Assembly: GCA_021399445.1 (NCBI GenBank)
Contig: JAJTUQ010000006.1
Coordinates: 1,984,001 to 2,048,000, forward strand
Length of the DNA: 64,000 nt
From: Xylogone sp. PMI_703
Lineage: Eukaryota > Ascomycota > Leotiomycetes
Direction: 5' to 3'
Both the position numbers and the translations under genes were made by a program. The notes under the pieces were generated by a model that made no database searches, was not told the DNA's origin, and saw nothing but the letters and a program-made list of their open reading frames with translations. This document shows positions 1 to 9,328 of this stretch, piece after piece; position 1 is the first letter of the stretch; each line of letters begins with the position of its first letter.

Positions 1-630
1 TGGTATATCAGAGCATCTAGATGATTCAGCGCGAGTCTTACCACTTTAGCTGCATTAAGTTAGGCTAGAGATCTCCACAACCCATAAATAGTTAGTAATA
101 ATTTGCCCAGAATTTTGCTTCGAAGCTTTTCCATTACATAATCATTTAGTTAAGGCCTCAAAACAATTTCCAGCGTTGTAATCATTTATTGAGGAGGCTT
201 TACCTTGCTCGGGTTACAGCACTACGTCAACAGAAGAATGTCAGTCAATTAGAAATCTGTGTTCCAGGGGGAACTAGGGGGATGCAGACACCCAGATGAA
301 TTAACTACGTTAGGAAAATAGCCACCCATGGATGAGCTAGGTGCAACATTTACATCGTCACAGAGCCGTCTGACTAAGTCGAAAGCAAATCTCGAAATAG
401 CTTCCAGGTACCAGAGCACAATTTCGGAGTTTGGTTTCCAGCCAGAAAGCTTAGAGATGATCAGCTGTGATAGTACCTACTAAGCTAAAAGCGTAACTAG
501 TTAATTAACTACATAAGTCAAAGTTTGTAAGAGACATGCCAAAAAGTATTAAAAGCACGTTTGTATCTTAAATATCTCCATTTACTTCTATCAGTTCTAT
601 CTTCACTCACTTTCGAGTGATCTTCCAAAC
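1..630. other. Intergenic stretch at window start
   Basis: No recognisable gene, RNA or repeat. A 51-codon ATG frame lies at 328-483 on the plus strand with a good start context (CCACCCATGG) and a protein-like, Ser/Lys-rich composition, but it is too short and unmatched to call. The last part, 540-630, is AT-rich and pyrimidine-rich just before the next start codon and probably serves as the promoter and leader of the hydrolase gene. Confidence 0.5.
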
Positions 631-1578
631 ATGTCGACCCAGGAAACTGCAAAGACCCTTTACCTCACCGCGGAAGGTGTTAAGTACGCCTACCGTCTAA
701 TAGGAGGCTCACATCACTCCTCATCCCCTCCTCTCCTCATGCTGAACCATGTCCGCGCAACCATCGACACCTGGGACCCATTCCTGATCAACAACATCAC
801 CGCAACCGGCCGGCAAGTCATAACCTATGACTACGCAGGGATAGGCCACAGCGGCGGTCCCATAGCTCCCAGCATCAAAGTCTTCGCATTGAACCTCCTG
901 ACCTTCCTCCATGCCTTACTTCCAACCTTACACGTGAACCAAGTCGACCTCCTAGGTTTCTCCATGGGCGGCTACGTAGCTCAGCAGCTCTCCCTCGACG
1001 CACCCAGCCTAGTCCATAAACTCGTGCTGGCAGGAACCGGTCCCAGCTTAGGTCCATATCTGGAGCGTCCCATGAACGAGGTCCAATCCACGGTATTCAA
1101 CCCCAGCCTGGGTCAGCCCACCATCGAAGCCTTCTTCCCATCGTGGACCACCGGTGACGAAGGTGAGCAATGGCTCAACCGCAGCATCACCGCACGCGCT
1201 GCAATTGCAGGGAAACATGGCGAGCCAGAAATCGCGCAGTTCACCACAGGCAAAGACCTGATTGACTTAACACAAGCATACCTCACCTGGGACGCAGATC
1301 CCGTACCATACTCATTACTACAGAGTATCCAGAAGGACGTACTGGTGACAGCTGGGGACAACGATCTGATTGTACCGACGCAGAACTCGTTTGTGCTCGC
1401 AAGACAGCTGTCGAGAGCCAATTTCGTTATGTTCCCAAGTTCTGGACATGGACATTTGTTTCAGTATGCTGGGCATTCAGCGAAGTTGATTGCGGAGTTT
1501 CTGGACGGACAGCTGCCTATTGCGCCGTTTTCAGCGGGCGTGGTGCCTGCTTTAGGAACATATGGGCAGATTAATTAG
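631..1578 (+). CDS. Alpha/beta hydrolase fold protein
   Basis: Intronless 315-residue enzyme of the alpha/beta hydrolase superfamily. The nucleophile elbow GFSMGG puts the catalytic Ser at residue 111. The acid is probably Asp245 in GDNDLIVP and the base His273 in SSGHGHLF, so the triad looks complete. Near residues 65-76 the DYAGIGHSGG turn is typical of the branch that contains epoxide hydrolases and haloperoxidase-like esterases. No signal peptide or membrane segment is seen, so a cytosolic enzyme is expected. Codon use is rather GC-rich and C-ending compared with the AT-rich flanks. The natural substrate cannot be told from sequence. The ATG at 631 is the first in frame and has an A/T-rich leader. 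The fold call is firm; the activity is not. Confidence 0.85.
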   Translation: MSTQETAKTLYLTAEGVKYAYRLIGGSHHSSSPPLLMLNHVRATIDTWDPFLINNITATGRQVITYDYAGIGHSGGPIAPSIKVFALNLLTFLHALLPTLHVNQVDLLGFSMGGYVAQQLSLDAPSLVHKLVLAGTGPSLGPYLERPMNEVQSTVFNPSLGQPTIEAFFPSWTTGDEGEQWLNRSITARAAIAGKHGEPEIAQFTTGKDLIDLTQAYLTWDADPVPYSLLQSIQKDVLVTAGDNDLIVPTQNSFVLARQLSRANFVMFPSSGHGHLFQYAGHSAKLIAEFLDGQLPIAPFSAGVVPALGTYGQIN

Positions 1579-2521
1579 CGGTGGAGAATGCCGGTGATGT
1601 GTATGTTGGTATTTGGCGGCGTTGATATATGAGGAGGTCTTTTTCTTGAATTTATTATTAGGTACAAAATCAAATTTACTATATACTAGTTCAGAACATG
1701 AGCTAAATAGCTCAGGGTGTTACTTATAAGAGACAGCTTGTCTGTATTCCACTTGTTATATACTCGTACGAACGTATTATGGTAGGGTCATTTTGGAAAA
1801 ACCCCTCCTTCAGGGACGATGATGACTTAATTTACTTGACTTCTTCGCAGAGAATACTGCGTCGTTCTGCACCGGACCATCGATGGAGGTAGCTCATTTT
1901 CCCATAGTAACTACTCGTGTCTACATTATAACTCCACTAATGGAAAAAGAACCCTGAAAAGTCATATTACCCTAAAAGAGTTCGCCAACTGAAAGCCCAG
2001 ATTGAAACCACACTGGGTGATGTACCAATTGCCGTATATAATTACGTTCCACTGGATTGTGGAACGGTGAGTGTTGCCAAGTGTAGTAAAGTTATGCTAC
2101 GAGGATTCCATCGGCATTTCTCACAGTACTGCTCAGAACTAAGCCTCCTATTTGATGGGCAGCTTTTAGTGAATGCCATAAAAACAGCATCTGAAATAAG
2201 AACGTCCCGTTATGTCAAATTTTATATGGTCAATAATTTCTTATTTGGAAGAGGCAGTTGCATAAACTAGACTCATAACCCTCACAATACTCAGTTAGCG
2301 GATGCCACGAGTTCTCTAATTCATCTGAATCAAGCCAAACAACGACGGGTATTAATGCCTAGGTCCTAGAAGCAAAGTAACTTGGTTCCCGAAGTCGAAA
2401 TACTAGTACTATTCTCTAAAATGACTTCTCTGTGCGACCTGTCTATGTTACGTATCCTTACCTTTGCAAGGAAAGGCTCCTAATCAAAAAGAAGCTGATG
2501 GATCCAACTAATTTTATCATT
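1579..2521. other. Intergenic stretch with a possible coding remnant
   Basis: No intact gene. At about 1936-2270 there is an exon-like pair on the plus strand: an open frame without an ATG ends at 2066 just before GTGAGT, and another open frame begins at 2127 after CTCACAG, giving a 60-nt intron-like gap. The joined frame is protein-like but I do not recognise it, and it runs into a stop at 2270. It may be a decayed gene end. The remainder is AT-rich and shows nothing. Confidence 0.35.
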
Positions 2522-5500
2522 TCAAAATAACGGTCTACCATTTAGAGCTCTAGGCTTCCTGTCCTGCTGGAAGAACTTAGATTCTAAGATTTGGCGAGCA
2601 TCATTAAGCCCGCCCGGCCTCATGGAATGCTTATCAAGCCCAAAGAGCTTTTCGAGCACTACGAATTTGCTTTGACCAATTTTGATCTCATTAAGAAACG
2701 TCCTGACCCTAGCGAGACGGTCACTATTTGCAAGCTCCCGGTCATGGTTGGCCATGCGATCGCAGGTGAGAATGAGTGAGGAGAGGCCTGCAGCAATGGC
2801 CGTGGACACCGAGCTCCCTGTTGGGCTCTCGCGGGAATCCAAGAAGGGGATGTCGCCGGCCCACACTTTCTGGCCCTGGATCATGTAGTCGTGCTCAGGC
2901 CTGCCGTTCTTCCGAAGCTCTCGCCCATACTCATCACTGGCTGTGATGACCATGATGCTAGACCCCACGGATTCGCGATAGGATGCGGGCCAAGCTTCGG
3001 TAGTCTTTTCTCCCTCGTCGTGGCTGCTGCACACCATGATGATGCGTTTGTCATGACTTGCGATTTCTACCTGCGTTTGTAGCGTGGGAGATCCCTCTGG
3101 GAGGGCAAAACTCATGGAAATGATGTCCACGTCCTTGTTAATGGCCCATTCAATGGCCTTCCCATAAGTATCGAGTTAGCAAGGTTGGTAACAAATTGAT
3201 TTAGAGTAAAGAGTGCAACACACAGTATTATAAGTATCGAGAAGATGGGAGTCGTAGATGAGAAAGAGAGAGGAAAGCTGATACGCACCCTTGCCACGCG
3301 ATCATTGGTTATTCCAGATTTGTCTTCCGTGACTTTAGCCACGTAGAGATCACACAGAGGGTCAATGGCACATATTAAATTTGCCATTTGGGTTCCGTGA
3401 GGATCGGATGCGAACAGCCAGGAGCCGAGCTTGGAATGGTCGTCCACGAAAGAGCAGCCATCCTTGACCCGTGATAAAAGACTCTTGTCATCATTGAACT
3501 GGCGCTCTTCACCTGAACCGCTTGGCTTATTATAGGATGATCGCGGGGTTATGCCCAGTATGCCATTTTCGATGATTGCTACTTTCGTTCGGCGGAATTT
3601 ACTAGGGCTATACTTCTCGTCGCGTCCAAGGTCCTTGAGGTTGTGAAGGAAAATAGCCAGCTTTGGCGCGAGTTTTTGAGCTCTAAATGGATTGTCAATA
3701 TATAGGCATCACCAAACCAGCAGACTTGGCCCTTCAAGCTTCGAGTTCGAAATTGAGTAACCAGGTACAAAGGTTCCTAAAGACTTACATTTCATCCAAG
3801 TTAACTTGTCCAGGCGATGGATTCCAAAATCGTGATTCAACGTCCCACTCAAGCACTTTTACCCAAGAATCTTCGGACTTCTTTAAGTCATTCAGTTTGT
3901 CTTCAACCTCCTTTCGAATCTTCTGACAGTCCACTGCCGTCATAGTTTCCTAAAAATAACTCCTATCAGCCTTAACCTAGACAGACATTCACTTGAGACT
4001 CGATAGGAAGCTGAACCTTGATGATGGAGATGGTGAGTTTTCTAAGCTAATACCCAGATTTTGTTAGCTGTTGGTAACATGGAGGTCAATTTTTGATTGC
4101 GAATATAACATGCCTTAGTCAGGGTTCGGAGACCTTCGTTGCCCAACCAGTGACTGATTACTGCCCGTTTGCCGCTTGAATATAAATGTAACTCTTTGAG
4201 TGTTTCCTTGGCCTCTGGCCCAAATACCGAGATCGATAGGTCGAGTATCTTCCAATCAAGAACCTTTACTTCGAAACGCTCTACATTTTCCGCAATTGTT
4301 ACCTCATTGTGAGGATTGATCAGCCTGTCCTGAACCTTCAGCTTCATTATTGACCTTACTCCCTTATCCTTATAAAGCCAGTCGAGGACGTCAAACACCT
4401 CCTTATATGGAGCTGCGAAACTATTATTGTAACTGAAATTCTCCCTGTCTTCTATCTTCAAATCCAAGGCTGGAAATTCTGCGTATCGAATTGACTCTTC
4501 GTACAGTGGTAAGACGGGCTTCTTAGGATCACGATGTTGGATCAGCGATTGTATAAATTCCGATATCCGAATCGTCTTCGAGTTAAATTCCGATATATCG
4601 AAAAAGAGCTCCCGAACTTTAAAATATGGTATGAGTACTCGAATACGATGATGCCTATGGTCAACATCACAGGTATAGGGGCAGATGTATATATGGGCTG
4701 CTTACCTGGTTCTATCAACATATCAGCAATTTGGCAATCAAAGTGGGCATGTCCAAATAATAGACTTTGCTCGGGTAACATGCTGACTTCTAGAGAATAA
4801 ACTGAGACCAGTAGACGTGAAAGCACTCACCACCAGAAGCTTGGAAGATATGCATCAATTCTTGCATATCTTTAGATTGTTCAACTATTGATTTAACCAA
4901 GGCTTTACGTATGGCTATACGTGTGCTTTTAATGTCATTCGAACCTGTATCCTTCCTCTCGATGAACCCAGAATCACTTTTATCCAACCGGTTATTATTA
5001 TACCACAGGGGGTACGGCTCAATTTTGTCTTTCATATCTTTCCGCAGACGCAGCGGGAGTAAAACTGAACTGGCATATTCGTCTTCTTTTAGGAAGATGT
5101 TCACGAATGAGAGCTTTTGGTATAGTACAGCGAAATGAAGGAGGCAATTGGTGTCCAGGAGCCTATCCCACTGCGATTTTCTTTCGTGCCAAATGTCTTC
5201 TAAATCTAATTTAATCATCATTTCGGCAATTTTGATCTTGTCACCATCTAGAGTTTCAGCCCTGCCAATCAAACTCTGCAGGATCTTGTATTCAGGGATG
5301 TCCTCGTTAGTTTGGGCACTAGAATGTGCATTCTTCTTGGCTTTATAGTAGCTGTCCATGGCCTGAATAATGTAATTACTCTTGATGAAGAGTCCAGAAC
5401 AGCCTGCGTCAAGAAATCGCGCTACCACTGCTTCTTCACCATCCCCTAGAGCACACGCAAAAGTGTCATCATCAGTATCCGCAATATTAGGCTCTTTCAA

Positions 5501-6223
5501 AAGTATATCGAGCGTTTCTAGCTTTCCAGCCTCCGTCTCCGCCTCTTGAGAGAATGCTGCGATTTTTAAAGCGGTCTTGCCCTGGTCGTTCCTATACTCT
5601 TTCCACGGATTCCATACTAGATCATGTATCTGTTTATCAGGATCGGACATCTCTGCTCTACAAAAGTCTTTAGCGTGAGAGATCATGCGTTCAATGATTT
5701 TGGCATTTCCCGTTTTAGCAGCCTTCCAAAACGGAGTAGGTGGGGATACATTGAAGGTGAGATCATGATGCATCTTCTTAAGATTCTGATTACACCTCTT
5801 CTTGAAGTCTCTTGGTTCTTCGAAAGCGAGAAGCGGATCCTTTTGGAGGATTAAGTCACAGAGCGTAACTCGTGCCTCAACAGCCCCTTCCCCCCTTTTT
5901 GACTTGTGGTCTAGAGAGTGGTACAGGATTTTCCAGAGCACGCAATCGTCGCAATCTTGCTGCTGCAGGAACTTAATAACTTCATCTTTGTTGCTATCTT
6001 TGCTGGTGTTTCTGTTGGCGCTGTTGTCGATGCGTCTATCCACAGCCTCACTTCGCAGCCTCTCGAGAATTGGGCCTACTATACCCCTCATATCCCGATC
6101 GGAAACCTTCTCATCCTGCATCCACTTCTTGAGGTCAAACGGCTCTGATGCGGGGTTGCCCTTGGCCTTGGACAGAGGTAGCTTTTGAGATAATATGGAG
6201 TCCGGATTCGGCGGTGTATCCAT
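2522..6223 (-). CDS. Ankyrin-repeat / subtilisin-like (S8) fusion protein
   Basis: Exons on the minus strand: 6223-4831, 4789-4706, 4616-4054, 3949-3789, 3682-3289 and 3157-2522, all GT..AG, summing exactly to 1,077 codons (1,076 residues). Residues about 165-400 hold degenerate ankyrin repeats (FWKAAKTGNAKIIERMI, GKTALKIAA, LLHFAVLYQKLSFVNIFL). Residues about 550-680 match the linker of fungal ankyrin-peptidase proteins (LDLKIEDREN, LDWKILDLSISVFGPEA). Residues about 765-1040 are a peptidase S8 domain: HGT with His829 and GSSVSTAIAAG with Ser981 are present, but the first triad motif reads IIENG, so Glu772 stands where Asp is expected, and SSHDEG replaces the usual oxyanion-hole Asn motif. 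No signal peptide: an intracellular protein. It lies 3.1 kb from an NLR-like gene. The family is recognised; whether it still cleaves protein is open. Confidence 0.8.
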
Positions 6224-7095
6224 CTTGGTGACAATGTGGAGACTTCTAGAGAAATGTAAGGTGAAATGAGACCTTGCTTCTTAAGAAGCGATATGAGCTG
6301 CTCCGGGTTCACAAAGGGCACTGGGCAAGTTGCGCCTCCCACCATCCTGTGGCAGTAAGGAATGGCTTATGAGCACAGGGTAATTACGCGCAGTATTTAT
6401 TAGATTGCATCCTTTTCTGTGGTATCGTTGTATACCAGCCTTGAGTCGATACACGTAAGGTGTTCAAAACGGAAGCACACCAAAATCGACGCAATATCTA
6501 AGCATGGTTTTTGTTTCAGCCCTCTCCCCAACGCATTCGGTCCTCTCCCTCTCCACTGCACTACCACAACGTGAGATGGGACAATCAATTAAGACTCGGG
6601 CAGCGTCGACATGCTGGTTCGCAGGCATGCGGGTGCTCTCCCGTGCATGTACCGTTATTATTAGACCACTAGCGGCCAAGGGCGGGTAGAGCGGGTCCAT
6701 AGCGCCCGGCCAGCACTTTCCACCGCGCCCCGTGCCGCCTCTAGTGCGGCTCTGCCATCATTCCTCGGCGCGGGGGGCAAGTGTACGTCGTACGTCTTCG
6801 TACTGTAAATCATGCGCTATTCTTTAGTACTTGTATTAGCATTTAACTCGTTGCTGCTCTTCCCAGCAGAGAGCTACGGCGTCTGGAAGCTCTAAATGCG
6901 CTCGAGCTGCGCCATTCACGGAAATGTTTTGAGCACATGGAGAAAACTTTCACTAAGTTCCATAATCCATTTACCCGCATATCCTTCCCCTAAACAACCA
7001 AACCCCCTCCTTTGGCCGCCCAGCTTGCTGCAGCTTCTCTCAGCTCCCTTCTGAACCCTGCATCCTTCCACCCCCGCAAGTCGACCGATGTTGCA
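6224..7095. other. Intergenic region, partly GC-rich
   Basis: Sits between the ends of two minus-strand genes: the leader of the S8 fusion gene (6224 onwards) and the 3' flank of the 499-residue gene. A minus-strand ATG at 6345 opens an 85-codon frame overlapping the S8 start in another frame and might be an upstream ORF. About 6690-6780 is markedly GC-rich and ends in tandem GTACGTC units (6784-6802). No gene or RNA recognised. Confidence 0.45.
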
Positions 7096-8595
7096 CTATC
7101 CCATGAGCTTGGAGAGTGCTGCGATGGCTGCCTGCTCCATCTTGGCTAACTTGGCTTCCTTCGCCAGCATGGCTTGCTGGAGCTGCAGGATGATCAAGTC
7201 CTGTGCTGCAAGACGTGCCTCGGTCTGCGCAAGGCGGGCTTCCAGCGCGACCAGCCTGCTCGACGCAGAGTAGCTAGAGTCACCGCCAGGGTGCTTGCTG
7301 TCCATTGGCGGCGGAGGAGTCGGATTGCTCTTGTTCGTGCTGGGATCAGCGATAATAGCGCCAGTACTTGAGCCAACCGCTGGGGACCAGGGAGCTTGCG
7401 GACCTACCACTGGGGGCATTGAGGTGCTGCCCAACGCATGTGGCTGCTCCGGCACGGCTACCGGATTGACTCCTGTGCCTGGAAAGTCTCCCAACTTGTC
7501 ACCAAGATGGATGCCAATGGTAGGAGCTGCCGATGCCGCCTTTTCCGCGGCGACAGGCTCAGGTGCTACTGCCCCTCGTGGGATTTCAGGTATCCTTTGG
7601 AAGTCCTCCGTCCACGAAACCTTCAGAGACGTTGCCAGCTGAGGGTTCCTCAGGCTTCCCAAGTTCTCTGGATCAATATTTCCTGTGCGTTCGATTTGCT
7701 TGCCCTCAGGACTGCCCCAGCTGCGAAACTGCCCGGGCCGTGGAGTAACGGAGAAGCGGCTAACTTCACCATTTGGAGCGTCTGGCTGGCGAAAAGTCGT
7801 CTTGATGTTCTGGTCATAGAAATCTTGCAGTGTGCCTTTGTTCACCATGCACCCGAACTCGACAGAGTAGGGCTCATTCGAGGGCCGTGCCACGAGCGCG
7901 GCAGCCCAGATCTCCGCGCTCAACCCAACGCCCTTGTTGCGCATGTTAATTGGGTTGCGCTCCACCTCCCAGTACACCCCGATCTGCTTTCCATCGAGGC
8001 GGCTCCAGAGCAAGCCTGACTCGGCCATGTCGAAAGTGATGCGGTTGAAGGAAATCTCGTGAGTCTTGCTTCGTTTTAGAGAAGCCTGACTGCCCTGATA
8101 GCCGCCTTGCAAGCCTACTTCTGTCGTGGTATTGACCGTTTCCTGAGCCTGGGAAATGTTGCCCAGCTCTCGTTTACGCCAGGGAGCCCAGGCTTCGACC
8201 TTAGGATGGTCTCTGCGCCTCTGGTTCTTGTCTTTGAGGTGTAACTCAGCCCGAAAATAGCTAAGCTGGATCTTGTCCATGTAAGACGATTTGAAATTGA
8301 ACTTGAGGATCCAGAGCGACATGGGCCCTTCTGAATTTTTCTTTCCATCGGCATCTATTGTGGTTTTCTCCCATCCGTCGACACATAGTAGCCTCTCCAC
8401 TGCAATAGAGTCCTTCGACTTGCTCGGCTTGTTTATTCGAGACGTCCCCTCCGGCACATCCCAGGACTTCAGGCTTCCTTCTCCAGATGGGCTGTTGAAC
8501 AGATCTAGCTGGATGGCTCCCGAGATATCATCCAGATCCTTGTAGTCTTCGTCAACCTCGTCGTAGATAGAATCATTACGGAAACTCCCTGCCAT
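7096..8595 (-). CDS. Unrecognised protein with C-terminal coiled coil
   Basis: Uninterrupted 499-codon frame with its ATG at 8595. I do not recognise the family. Residues 1-60 are acidic and probably disordered. Residues about 65-330 alternate short hydrophobic and charged stretches rich in Trp and aromatic residues (LWILKFNF, VEAWAPWRKR, IGVYWEVERNP, AEIWAAALVARP), which suggests a beta-rich globular domain, possibly two related halves. Residues about 335-440 are Pro/Ala/Gly/Ser-rich linker. Residues about 445-499 form a strong Ala/Leu/Glu/Gln heptad coiled coil (LVALEARLAQTEARL) likely to drive oligomerisation. No signal peptide or membrane span. The gene is clearly more GC-rich than the S8 gene on one side and the NLR-like gene on the other. 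That it is coding is well supported by length and codon structure; its role is unknown. Confidence 0.75.
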   Translation of the reverse strand: MAGSFRNDSIYDEVDEDYKDLDDISGAIQLDLFNSPSGEGSLKSWDVPEGTSRINKPSKSKDSIAVERLLCVDGWEKTTIDADGKKNSEGPMSLWILKFNFKSSYMDKIQLSYFRAELHLKDKNQRRRDHPKVEAWAPWRKRELGNISQAQETVNTTTEVGLQGGYQGSQASLKRSKTHEISFNRITFDMAESGLLWSRLDGKQIGVYWEVERNPINMRNKGVGLSAEIWAAALVARPSNEPYSVEFGCMVNKGTLQDFYDQNIKTTFRQPDAPNGEVSRFSVTPRPGQFRSWGSPEGKQIERTGNIDPENLGSLRNPQLATSLKVSWTEDFQRIPEIPRGAVAPEPVAAEKAASAAPTIGIHLGDKLGDFPGTGVNPVAVPEQPHALGSTSMPPVVGPQAPWSPAVGSSTGAIIADPSTNKSNPTPPPPMDSKHPGGDSSYSASSRLVALEARLAQTEARLAAQDLIILQLQQAMLAKEAKLAKMEQAAIAALSKLMG

Positions 8596-9328
8596 CGCAT
8601 CTCAGAGAATCAATTCTCAAAAGACTAGAGGATGATGTTCTTTCCAAAGGCTTCCCTTGAATACTTTTGCAGGATAGATACGGGATAACTTAGGAGGGTT
8701 GGGGAGACAAGTTCTAAAGTATTCAGTCGGTACCGATTAACTTAGGCATAACGCTTATACATCATTTAAGTACTGATACCTATCGAGCAAGCACAAAGCA
8801 ACTGGGACCACAGCATATTCGGGCTGATTCTACTGCTCTACTCATCACTAAGCCTTGCTCTAAAAATGCCTCAGTCTAGGGTATATATTGGACATCTTCT
8901 TGGGCCTTGCGGTACTTCTGGGCTTTCAGGGCTGGCTTGCACTACACAGAATCCTGCATCCATGCAGCACCCCCGCGACGTGTCCTGTCAAGGGAGGTTC
9001 AGCTCTCGTTAGTATTGACACCCAACGCCACATATTCATCCTCGTGTAAATTGCAACGATCAGTTTAGCTCCCTAGTTGGAGACCGAGGTCCAGGGAAAT
9101 GAGGCTAGTCCTCCAAATTCATGTAACATTCTGTATCCGTAGCACGTGAACTGGACTATCAGGCATCATGTTGCTATCCTTGACTCCCTCTCGTCATCAT
9201 ATTCAACTAATCACTAACTAATGCTCCTCACTGCTACCAACAAATTTCTTCGACTCGTAATAATCAATTCTTTCTCTGACATCTATCTTCTAATATAACC
9301 CTGGCTCGATTCATTTATTGACCCCACA
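8596..9328. other. Divergent intergenic region
   Basis: Separates the divergently transcribed 499-residue gene and the NLR-like gene, so it should carry both promoters. The final 150 bases are pyrimidine-rich with a TAATATAACC-like stretch before the start at 9329. No coding sequence, RNA or repeat recognised. Confidence 0.45.

Noticed and set aside
7438..8019. 193-codon plus-strand frame
   Set aside because: Lies antisense inside the 499-residue gene; it is a shadow of its GC-rich codons and shows no family signs.
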